Shown here: in pieces, positions 8,262-16,532 of the stretch
How the letters are laid out: each line of letters begins with the position of its first letter
Position numbering within the stretch: the first letter of the stretch is position 1
The notes under the pieces: generated by a model
Told to the model about the DNA's origin: nothing
Databases searched by the model: none
Seen by the model: the letters and a program-made list of their open reading frames with translations, nothing else
Source: an uncultured Planktomarina sp.
GTDB lineage: Bacteria; Pseudomonadota; Alphaproteobacteria; Rhodobacterales; Rhodobacteraceae
Length of the DNA stretch: 37,861 bases
NCBI GenBank assembly: GCA_913047725.1
Contig: CAJWTH010000007.1
Span: forward strand, 1 to 37,861
Direction: 5' to 3'
Translations under genes and position numbers: made by a program

Positions 8262-9296
8262 ATGAAATTTCAACTGGCCGTAAATCTGGAACGCTTGGAC
8301 AGTAGTCTCGACATGAAAGATGTAGCTCGACACACTCTTGAAATGGTACAAATGGCTGAAGAGGGTGGTTTTGAGATAGTTTGGGCTGCTGAACACCATG
8401 CTCTGGAAATGACGATTGCCCCTAATCCGTTCCAGATTCTCACCTGGTGGGCTGGTGAGACCAGCAAAATCCGTCTTGGAACTGCAGTGGTGAATGCTGC
8501 GTACTGGCACCCTATCAACTTAGCAGGAGAGGCAGCGTTTCTTGATCTTATTAGCGGTGGTCGATTAGAGTTTGGTATAGGTTCTGGTGCCTATCAACGT
8601 GAATTTGACCGAATGAAGCCAGGCCTGCTTCAGACTGATAGCTATAAATATATGCAGGAAATGTTGCCTGCTGTCTTGGCTCTATGGAAGGGGGATTATG
8701 CTCATGATGGGGAATATTGGAAGTTTCCAACATCCACTTCCGTGCCTAAGCCACTCCAGACTGACCCACGGATTTGGGTGGCTGCTCGATCGCCTATTAC
8801 TTATGATTATGCCGTTGCCAATAATGCCAATATAGTGTGCTGGCCGTTTACTCGTCCCCACGCTGAGGCTGAACTTTATAGACGCCAGTTGGACGAATCA
8901 ATAGTAAAACATGGGAGCACTGCGGACCCAATCTTCGCTTTAATGCGTCATACTGCTGTATATGAAAATCAGGCAGATAGGGATGAGGCTATTAAAGCGA
9001 TTACTCGCGTTTTGGGGCAGTTTGAAAACCTTTATCGGAATTTGGACGATGTTAAAAATGGTTTCCCCAAAGAAATTCCACTCCACGAGTTGGAGGGGCG
9101 CGAGCAGTATGATCCGGCAATGTTGGAGCAGAACCTGATGTTTGGTTCGCCTGAAACTGTAATTGGTAAAGTCAAAACATATGAGAAGCTTGGAGTAGAT
9201 GAGTTTATTTATTACGCTTCGATGGGACTTGGCCACGAGGCGCAGAAACGTTCTCTCAAACTTTTCTGTGATGAAGTTATCCCTGAATTTCGATAA
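8262..9296 (+). CDS. LLM-class (luciferase-like) flavin-dependent monooxygenase
   Basis: QMAEEGGFEIVWAAEHHALEMTIAPNPFQILTWWAGETSKIRLGTAVVNAAYWHPINLAGEAAFLDLISGGRLEFGIGSGAYQREFDRM...GSPETVIGKVKTYEKLGVDEFIYY. Confidence 0.93.
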   Translation: MKFQLAVNLERLDSSLDMKDVARHTLEMVQMAEEGGFEIVWAAEHHALEMTIAPNPFQILTWWAGETSKIRLGTAVVNAAYWHPINLAGEAAFLDLISGGRLEFGIGSGAYQREFDRMKPGLLQTDSYKYMQEMLPAVLALWKGDYAHDGEYWKFPTSTSVPKPLQTDPRIWVAARSPITYDYAVANNANIVCWPFTRPHAEAELYRRQLDESIVKHGSTADPIFALMRHTAVYENQADRDEAIKAITRVLGQFENLYRNLDDVKNGFPKEIPLHELEGREQYDPAMLEQNLMFGSPETVIGKVKTYEKLGVDEFIYYASMGLGHEAQKRSLKLFCDEVIPEFR

Positions 9297-9307
9297 GGAG
9301 GTCCTAG

Positions 9308-10111
9308 ATGTCAGAAGGTGTGACGGTCCATCGTGAGGGCCATGTATTAGAAGTTAAGTTAGAACGCCCAAAGGTTAATGCGATCGACGTACCAACTTCG
9401 CAGGCTCTAGCTGCTGCATTTCAGGAGCTGCATGAAGATAAAGATTTACGCTGTGCAATCCTAACGGGAGGTGGAGAGAAAATTTTTTCTGCTGGGTGGG
9501 ATTTGAAGGCGCTTAATAATGGTGAAATGCAGCTTGATAACTGGTGGGAAGCAGATGAGTATGGCTTTGGTGGTTTCACAGGTTTAACTGAGAACTGGTC
9601 GCTAAACAAACCAGTCATCGCAGCCGTTAATGGACTGGCTATCGGTGGTGGGTTTGAGATGGCAATGGCTTGTGATCTCATAATAGCTGCTGAACATGTG
9701 GAATTTGGTCTTCCAGAAATGCCTTTGGGAATTGTGCCGGACGCTGGTGCGCTTCAACGTCTACCGCGTCGTATTCCCCACAATATAGCTATGGAAATGT
9801 TCTTGTTGGGGCGGCGCATGACCGCCACAGAGGCCGCGCATTATGGATTGGTTAATAAGGTTGTTCCGGCGGACCAGCTTATGGATGCCGCGCGTGAATG
9901 GGCCGCCTCCATTGCATGGTCAGCACCGCTCGCAATGCAGTCCGTAAAAGAGGTCCAGCGTGAAATTGAATGCGTATCACTGCAGCAAGCTTTTCATAAA
10001 ATGCGTACTGACCCAATGCCAACATATCGTATGATGCTAAAATCTGACGATGCGAAAGAGGGCGTGGCTGCCTTTGTCGAAAAGCGTAACCCAGATTTTA
10101 AAGGTGAGTGA
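9308..10111 (+). CDS. enoyl-CoA hydratase/isomerase family protein, CaiD-like (carnitinyl-CoA dehydratase-like)
   Basis: LERPKVNAIDVPTS, FSAGWDLKALNNGE, GLTENWSLNKPVIAAVNGLAIGGGFEMAMACDLIIAAEHVEFGLPEMPLGIVPDAGALQRLPRRIPHNIAMEMFLLGRRMTATEAAHYGLVNKVV closely follows the CaiD pattern. Confidence 0.88.
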   Translation: MSEGVTVHREGHVLEVKLERPKVNAIDVPTSQALAAAFQELHEDKDLRCAILTGGGEKIFSAGWDLKALNNGEMQLDNWWEADEYGFGGFTGLTENWSLNKPVIAAVNGLAIGGGFEMAMACDLIIAAEHVEFGLPEMPLGIVPDAGALQRLPRRIPHNIAMEMFLLGRRMTATEAAHYGLVNKVVPADQLMDAAREWAASIAWSAPLAMQSVKEVQREIECVSLQQAFHKMRTDPMPTYRMMLKSDDAKEGVAAFVEKRNPDFKGE

Positions 10112-11058
10112 TGTTCGTTGACCCAAAATCTGTAACGCGTGTCTCTAGCCTAGGTGCAGGACCAATTGGTGGTGGCTGGACTGCACACTTCCTAGCGCGA
10201 GGATATGACGTAACTGCCTATCTTCATGATGAGAGTGAGCGGAATGCGTTTCTGTCTATCATAAATACTGCGTGGGTGAGCTTAATTGATTTGGGGCTGT
10301 CGCCAGGTGCTTCGATGGACCGACTGAGTATTGTTACTAATCTGGAAGAAGCACTTGAGGGGGCTGAGTTTGTCCAAGAAAGTGGGCCAGAGAGGTTGGA
10401 AGTCAAAAAGGCGCTCTATGCGAAGATAGGCAATATCTTGCCGTCATCCGTTGTCATTGGTTCGTCAACTTCTGGTTTAATGATGAGTGATATTCAAGCT
10501 GATTGTACAACTCCTGAACGGACAGTTATTGGGCACCCTTTCAACCCTCCTTACTTATTGCCATTGGTTGAAATCGTTGGTGGTAAAAAAACTGCGCCAG
10601 AGGCGGTGGCTTGGGCTGGTAAATTTTATAAGGTTGCGGGCAAAGCCCCTTTGATGATGAAGAAAGAAATTCCTGGGTTTGTTGCAACACGTCTACAGGA
10701 GGCCTTATGGCGCGAGGCATTGCACATGGTTGCCAATGGCGAGGCGACGCCAGAAGATATTGATATTGCATTAATGAATGGCCCGGCTCCACGGATGGCG
10801 GCGCAGGGTCAGTGTATGGCATTTCACGTTGCATGTGGTGAGGGTGGCATGGCAACTAATTTGGATCAATTTGGCCCTGCATTAAAATTACCGTGGACAC
10901 GGCTTGAAGCGCCAGAATTAACGAAAGACTTACGCGATCGTATGGTCAACGGCTGTAATTTGGTGGCCAAGGATCAACATTTTGAAGATATGGTCGCTCA
11001 ACGTGACCGCGAGATTGTTGGTGTTCTGAATGCTCTTCGCCAGGCTCGTTCAGATTGA
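10111..11058 (+). CDS. 3-hydroxyacyl-CoA dehydrogenase family, L-carnitine dehydrogenase-like
   Basis: SSLGAGPIGGGWTAHFLARGYDV, FVQESGPERLEVKKALYAKIG, VIGSSTSGLMMSDIQ, IGHPFNPPYLLPLVEIVGGKKT, ATRLQEALWREALHMV, CGEGGMATNLDQFGPALKLPWTRLE; the pattern resembles carnitine 3-dehydrogenase. Confidence 0.85.
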   Translation: MFVDPKSVTRVSSLGAGPIGGGWTAHFLARGYDVTAYLHDESERNAFLSIINTAWVSLIDLGLSPGASMDRLSIVTNLEEALEGAEFVQESGPERLEVKKALYAKIGNILPSSVVIGSSTSGLMMSDIQADCTTPERTVIGHPFNPPYLLPLVEIVGGKKTAPEAVAWAGKFYKVAGKAPLMMKKEIPGFVATRLQEALWREALHMVANGEATPEDIDIALMNGPAPRMAAQGQCMAFHVACGEGGMATNLDQFGPALKLPWTRLEAPELTKDLRDRMVNGCNLVAKDQHFEDMVAQRDREIVGVLNALRQARSD

Positions 11059-12147
11059 TCCTTTTGAGGGACGGCCGTTAAGTGTTTCCAAAAAATCAGA
11101 CAGTGAACCTGGCCAGCTGGGGGCTGGTTCATTCGTTGGCCATGCCTCCCTGTAATCTGATGGACGCCGACCAAAGAATTTACCAAAAGAATAGGCAAAA
11201 TGTGATAGCGTATTAAAACCAGAAGCCGTGGCTATCTGACGGATACTAAGTTCAGTCGATATGAGCAGTAGGCGAGCATTTTGTAACCGCCTCAAAAGGC
11301 CAAATTGTACGACTGTGCATCCAACATTTTTTTTAAACTGCCTCTCTAGTTGTCTTTGTGAGACACCCAGAAATTTGGCAATCTGTGGTACAGTGAGTGG
11401 TTCTTCAATGTTGTTCTCTATTAAGGTCATTGCCTCTCTTAAAAGGGGCAGCATGGTCTCAGTGCTGCGCCCCATTGTGCTACGCTGAGGAAATGTGGCG
11501 TTGCGGATTGGGTGATGTAGCATTTGGTCAGCGATTTCACCAGAAAAACTACTGCCACTAATCTCTTCGATCAGGCGCAGCATAAGGTCAACGCCAGCCA
11601 GACCACCAGAGCAAGTCATAACCTTGCTGTCCAGAGTAAAGAGGCTCTCCTGAACTTCAACGCGATCAAAATTTTCTTTGAAACCATTTAACCAAGACCA
11701 ATGTGTAGTTGCTGGCTTACCATCCAGCAGACCAGCACGGGCAACAATGTAGGAGCCCAGCTCCACGCCGCAGATGCGTTCACCGGCACGGGCACGTTTC
11801 CTGAGCCACGCTGTAAGCTGTCGATTATTATAATGTTCAGTACCCCAGCTGCCCAAAATAAAAACAAATTCTGCGGGCAAAAGCTTGTCAGTTACAACTT
11901 CAACTGTCGCAGTCATTCCATTACTTGCAGAAATTTTTGTACCGTCAAATGAAGCTACTTCCCACGAGAATATGGGTGAGGAGGTCAAATAGTTTCCGAT
12001 TCGAAGCGTCTCAATCATTGTAATTAAAGTGGTAATGTTGAACCGAGGAACGACTATAAAAACCATATGGGTTGGAGCTCGCACCATTTTAGGCAGAATA
12101 TCAATTTCCATAGTCGTGAGCTTTCCATTGGTGCGTTTTTTCGTCAC
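11050..12147 (-). CDS. GlxA-family AraC-type transcriptional regulator (CdhR/GbdR-like, DJ-1/GATase1-like N-domain)
   Basis: N-terminal GATase1-like domain (ICGVELGSYIVARAGLLDGKPATTHW, MTCSGGLAGVDLMLRLI) plus C-terminal AraC HTH (PLTVPQIAKFLGVSQRQLERQFKKNVG...LSIRQIATASGFNTLSHFAYSFGKFFGRRPSDYRE). GTG start. Confidence 0.9.
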   Translation of the reverse strand: MTKKRTNGKLTTMEIDILPKMVRAPTHMVFIVVPRFNITTLITMIETLRIGNYLTSSPIFSWEVASFDGTKISASNGMTATVEVVTDKLLPAEFVFILGSWGTEHYNNRQLTAWLRKRARAGERICGVELGSYIVARAGLLDGKPATTHWSWLNGFKENFDRVEVQESLFTLDSKVMTCSGGLAGVDLMLRLIEEISGSSFSGEIADQMLHHPIRNATFPQRSTMGRSTETMLPLLREAMTLIENNIEEPLTVPQIAKFLGVSQRQLERQFKKNVGCTVVQFGLLRRLQNARLLLISTELSIRQIATASGFNTLSHFAYSFGKFFGRRPSDYREAWPTNEPAPSWPGSLSDFLETLNGRPSKGSI

Positions 12148-12225
12148 CCTAACCCAATCTGTGGCGGATAATCGACAAAAATATATTCACTGTTTCAGTC
12201 AAGTGAGACAACATTGGGGGATCAA

Positions 12226-13116
12226 ATGAAATATGACGTAGTTTTGACTTGTGCGGTAACTGGAGCAGGCGATACCACAGGTAAGAGTAAGCATGTTCCG
12301 GTAACACCAAAAGATATTGCCAATGCCGCAATCGATGCCGCAAAAGCTGGTGCCTCAATTGCCCATATTCACGCCAGAGACCCTAAGACAGGGTTGGGGT
12401 CCCGTGACCCAAAGCTATTCAAAGAAATTGTTGACCGAGTGCGTGATAGCGATACTGACGTGGTGATAAACATCACGGCAGGTATGGGTGGAGATTGGGT
12501 TTCTGACGCCTCTGACCCAGCTCTGCCTGGTCCTGGAACTGACATGATTGGCCCTGAAGAACGGTTGGCACATATCAAGGAGTGTTTGCCTGAAATTTGT
12601 TCACTGGATTGTGGTACATTAAATTTTTCAGACACAGATATGATTTATATTTCCACCCCACCCACATTGCGCAAAATGGCTATGATGGCGCGCGAATGGG
12701 GAGTGAAACCTGAAATGGAAGTCTTTGAGCTTGGACATATTCGCTTTGCAAAAGCGATGATCTCTGAAGGATTGATTAATGACCCACCCATGTTCCAGCT
12801 ATGTCTTGGTATTCCCTGGGGAGCAGAGCAAACTGTTGAAACAATGGTCGCAATGAAGTCGCAATTACCACTTGGTGCCAGCTGGGCCAGTTTTGGTATT
12901 GGCCGGGGCCAAATGCCAATGATGGCTGCGGCAGTAGCTCTGGGGGGTAACGTGCGCGTAGGCCTCGAGGACAATATTTATCTTGAGCGAGGTGTTTTGG
13001 CGACAAATGCACAGTTAGTTACTCGTGCACGCGAAATCATTGAGCGAATGGGCGCTCGTGTCGTAACACCGCAGGAAGCTCGAAATAAGTTAAAATTGCG
13101 AGGCGCAGATAGTTGA
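12226..13116 (+). CDS. BKACE (DUF849) family protein, 3-dehydrocarnitine cleavage enzyme-like
   Basis: [56 protein letters not shown]...[12 protein letters not shown]...LDCGTLNF...GIPWGAEQT...[13 protein letters not shown]...[17 protein letters not shown]. Start at internal ATG preceded by GGGGGATCAA. Confidence 0.92.
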   Translation: MKYDVVLTCAVTGAGDTTGKSKHVPVTPKDIANAAIDAAKAGASIAHIHARDPKTGLGSRDPKLFKEIVDRVRDSDTDVVINITAGMGGDWVSDASDPALPGPGTDMIGPEERLAHIKECLPEICSLDCGTLNFSDTDMIYISTPPTLRKMAMMAREWGVKPEMEVFELGHIRFAKAMISEGLINDPPMFQLCLGIPWGAEQTVETMVAMKSQLPLGASWASFGIGRGQMPMMAAAVALGGNVRVGLEDNIYLERGVLATNAQLVTRAREIIERMGARVVTPQEARNKLKLRGADS

Positions 13117-13120
13117 CTAA

Positions 13121-13282
13121 TTAACTGCAGGCATTTTGGAATATTTTGATTTCTAAACCTTTATGAAATTCAAGGTAACCGCCAAAATCCTGTGCTTCAG
13201 TCATTTTTGGTTTTGCTATCGATGCGATGTATTCGTTAAGATAATCAAGACCTTTCATTTTAAACAAGGACCTAGAAGACAT
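13121..13282 (-). CDS. possible 53-aa cryptic ORF or gene remnant
   Basis: Minus-strand reading gives MSSRSLFKMKGLDYLNEYIASIAKPKMTEAQDFGGYLEFHKGLEIKIFQNACS*; below the ORF-track length cut-off. It overlaps the first two bases of the ACAD gene. Confidence 0.3.
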   Translation of the reverse strand: MSSRSLFKMKGLDYLNEYIASIAKPKMTEAQDFGGYLEFHKGLEIKIFQNACS

Positions 13283-14435
13283 GGAAATGAATCACGAAAT
13301 AGATCTTTTGATTGGTACTGTCCGCCGTTTTGTTGAGACAGAGATGTTTCCTCATGAGGAAGAAGTTGACCGCCTTGGATTTGTGTCTGAAGAGATAGGT
13401 AGGTCGATTGAAGCTAAGTCGAAGGAACTGGGTCTCTTCGCTTGTAACTTGCCGGAGGAGGTAGGCGGTGGTGGTCTGGGCTATGGTCCGATGTCGATGA
13501 TTGAGCGTGAATATGGCAAGACAAGTCACGCCCTACAAAGTTGGGCAGCACGTCCCACTGAATTGCTGATGGCTTGTGAGGGTGATCAGCGGGAGCGCTA
13601 CCTTCTGCCAGCAGTGCGAGGAGAAAAACGGGAACTATTTGCTTTGTCTGAGCCTGACGCAGGATCAGACGTGATGGGCATGAAGTCAAATGCACGACGC
13701 GACGGAGATGACTGGATACTTAACGGGTCTAAACATTTTATTTCGGGGCCCTGCATGCCTGACTTTGCAATCGTGTTTGCGGCGACAGGTGAGGATGAAA
13801 CCCCACGAGGACCACGTAAGCGGGTCACTGCATTTCTTGTGGACGTTGGAACGGCTGGCTTTGATTGCCGCCAGGGGACCCGCTGTGTGAGTTATCGAGG
13901 ATATAAAACCTTTGAGTTGCATTTTGACGATGTCAGGTTGGGTGCAGCACAAGTTTTGGGTGAAGAAGGTCGGGGTCTAGAGCTGGCAGGAAAGTGGTTG
14001 GGCATGGGTCGCATTTGGGTAGGAGCCACTTGTTGTGGTAAAGCCGAGCGTATCTTAAATATGGCAACTGAATGGGCTGCAACTCGTAAACAGTTTGGCA
14101 AGCCCATTGGGACTTTTCAAGCCACTGGTTTTCGTTTGGCAGACGGTGCGATAAACCTGCGTGCAGCGGACCTTTTAGTCAATGACGCTGTCGCACGTGC
14201 GCAGAGTGGCTCCATGAGTGATGCCGATGCTGCGATGATTAAAGTGTTTTGCTCTGAGATGCTGAATAAAATTGCGGATGATGCGGTGCAAATTTTTGGT
14301 GGTATGGGCCTCATGGAAGAGATGCCCATTCAGCGCTTTTGGCGTGACAGTCGACTGGAGCGTATCTGGGATGGAACTTCTGAGATACAGCGGCACATCA
14401 TTACACGCTCAATCCTGCGACCCCTGGGTGCATGA
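13281..14435 (+). CDS. acyl-CoA dehydrogenase family protein
   Basis: LFALSEPDAGSDVMGMKSNARRDGDDWILNGSKHFISG, RKQFGKPIGTFQATGFRLAD, FGGMGLMEEMPIQRFWRDSRLERIWDGTSEIQRHIITR. Confidence 0.95.
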   Translation: MEMNHEIDLLIGTVRRFVETEMFPHEEEVDRLGFVSEEIGRSIEAKSKELGLFACNLPEEVGGGGLGYGPMSMIEREYGKTSHALQSWAARPTELLMACEGDQRERYLLPAVRGEKRELFALSEPDAGSDVMGMKSNARRDGDDWILNGSKHFISGPCMPDFAIVFAATGEDETPRGPRKRVTAFLVDVGTAGFDCRQGTRCVSYRGYKTFELHFDDVRLGAAQVLGEEGRGLELAGKWLGMGRIWVGATCCGKAERILNMATEWAATRKQFGKPIGTFQATGFRLADGAINLRAADLLVNDAVARAQSGSMSDADAAMIKVFCSEMLNKIADDAVQIFGGMGLMEEMPIQRFWRDSRLERIWDGTSEIQRHIITRSILRPLGA

Positions 14436-16519
14436 CCCCTCTTCGCCGTGCAAATTTCCAACGGCTCCTTAAGCCACGTCACATTGCTTTTATAGGTGGC
14501 CGCTATGCCATTATTGCCATTGATGAGGCTCGCCGGCGTGGGTTTGATGGAGAAATGTGGGCCGTAAACCCCAAGCGATCTGATTTGGCAGGTGTTCCCA
14601 GTGTCGCTTCTATAGAAGATCTACCCGTTAAGCCTGATGCGGTTTACATGGCCATTCCTGCTAGTGATGTGGTTGAGGCCTTACGTAGTTTGGCGCTCTT
14701 GGGCGCCGGAGGCGTGGTTTGCTTTTCCGCTGGGTTTAAAGAAGCAGGTAATATTCAAGAAGAAAAAGACTTGGTAGAGGCTGCTGGAGACATGGCCCTA
14801 ATTGGCCCTAATTGTTATGGAATTATAAATTATATCGACAATTCCGCCCTATGGTCATTCGAGCACGGGGGCTGGTCGCCGGGCTACGGCGCTGCGATCA
14901 TCACCCAATCAGGGATGTTTTCATCTGACATCACCATGAGCCAGCGCTCACTGCCACTGGCATATATGGTTTCAGCGGGTAATCAGGCAGTATTGGGCCA
15001 AGAAGATTTTTTAGAATTTTTTGTGGATGACCCATTGGTGCGAGCCATTGGACTACACATTGAGGGTTTGCAAGATGTCCCTCGGTTTGAGAGTGCTGCT
15101 TTCAAAGCACTATCCAAAGGCATTCCAGTCGTGGTGCTTAAGACCGGTAGTTCTACGATTGGGTCTGAGTTAACTATAAGCCACACAGGATCCTTGTCTG
15201 GTTCTGCTGAGCTTTACGAGGCGCTGTTTGCGCGCACTGGCATTATCAGCGTCTCTAACCCCTCCCAATTTCTCGAAACCCTAAAGTTCCTATGTGTTGT
15301 AGGTGCGCCCAAAAGTAAGAATTTGGTGGGGTTTACTTGTTCAGGAGGTGGGGCAACTATGCTGGCGGATTATGCTGAAAAGATTGACTTAAGCTTTTTA
15401 CCGATTGATCCAGCGCAAGAAGTTGAACTAGCTGCTTTGCTACCAAAAATTGCAACAGTTTCAAATCCCTTAGACTATACAACTCCAATCTGGGGACAGG
15501 ACGATTTAACCTATCCAGTTTTTTCAAAAGCGATTTCGGCTGTTGAAGCAGGCTCAGCAGTCTTAGTTCAGGACTATCCGGCAGTAGGTTTGGATAATTC
15601 TAAAGTTTTTTATCAAAGGGATGCCATTGCATTTGCCAGAGCCACAAAGGAAACTGGATTACCAGCTGCAATATGTGCAACCATACCAGAAAATATGGAT
15701 ATTGAGACACGCCAACTTTTGATTTCTAAAGGCGTTGCCCCTATGCAAGGTATTCACGAAACTCTAAATGCAATCAGTACTTCTGTCGAATGGTGGCAAA
15801 ATCGTAACCAAATCTTATTAGATAGACCGGATCCTCTGTCACTAAATCTGCGGGAGGGCCAGCAAGTGATAGTATCTGAACCTGAGGGTAAGGCCTGGCT
15901 GCTGGCCAACGACTTTGCAGTACCGCAGGGCAAGGTTGCGTCGGGACAAACCCTAGGTGCCGTTGCTAGTCAGCTTGGATATCCTTTGGCGCTTAAAATG
16001 GTAAGCCCATATTTGGCGCATAAGACAGAAGCTGGTGCGGTCGTGTTGAACTTAAGTGATTCAGCCTCAACGATTAGAGCTTCAATAAAGATGCAGGCTG
16101 ATGTGAGTTCTTATAATCCACAGGCGGTCACAGACCAATTTCTGTTAGAGGCTATGTCTCCTAAACCATTAGCTGAGCTAATTGTAACACTGCGTAGGGA
16201 TCCTCAGTTTGGAATAGCTTTAGTTTTGGGAAGTGGAGGTATTTTTGTTGAATTAGTTGGTGACGCTGTAACGCTTTTACTGCCTATATCTCCGCACGAT
16301 ATAACTCGCGGGCTTAAAAAATTACGCGTATCTAGCCTTTTTAACGGGTTCCGTGGACGTCCACAGGCTGATCTTGAGAAGATATCTCTCCAAATACACC
16401 GGCTCTGTATCGCCTATACAAAACATCAGGACGAAGTAGCAGAAATTGAGATTAATCCACTGTTTGTATATTCAGATCACGTCTGTGCTGTCGACGTGCT
16501 GATGCATAAATTTACCTAA
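14432..16519 (+). CDS. acetate--CoA ligase family / NDP-forming acyl-CoA synthetase
   Basis: CoA-binding domain (AFIGGRYAIIAIDEARRRGFDGEMWAVNP), ligase-CoA domain with TISHTGSLSGS, ATP-grasp C-terminus (GKAWLLANDFAVPQGKVAS...PLALKMVSPYLAHKTEAGAVVLNL). ATGA overlap with ACAD. Confidence 0.93.
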   Translation: MTPLRRANFQRLLKPRHIAFIGGRYAIIAIDEARRRGFDGEMWAVNPKRSDLAGVPSVASIEDLPVKPDAVYMAIPASDVVEALRSLALLGAGGVVCFSAGFKEAGNIQEEKDLVEAAGDMALIGPNCYGIINYIDNSALWSFEHGGWSPGYGAAIITQSGMFSSDITMSQRSLPLAYMVSAGNQAVLGQEDFLEFFVDDPLVRAIGLHIEGLQDVPRFESAAFKALSKGIPVVVLKTGSSTIGSELTISHTGSLSGSAELYEALFARTGIISVSNPSQFLETLKFLCVVGAPKSKNLVGFTCSGGGATMLADYAEKIDLSFLPIDPAQEVELAALLPKIATVSNPLDYTTPIWGQDDLTYPVFSKAISAVEAGSAVLVQDYPAVGLDNSKVFYQRDAIAFARATKETGLPAAICATIPENMDIETRQLLISKGVAPMQGIHETLNAISTSVEWWQNRNQILLDRPDPLSLNLREGQQVIVSEPEGKAWLLANDFAVPQGKVASGQTLGAVASQLGYPLALKMVSPYLAHKTEAGAVVLNLSDSASTIRASIKMQADVSSYNPQAVTDQFLLEAMSPKPLAELIVTLRRDPQFGIALVLGSGGIFVELVGDAVTLLLPISPHDITRGLKKLRVSSLFNGFRGRPQADLEKISLQIHRLCIAYTKHQDEVAEIEINPLFVYSDHVCAVDVLMHKFT

Positions 16520-16532
16520 ACTTGAACGAAAG

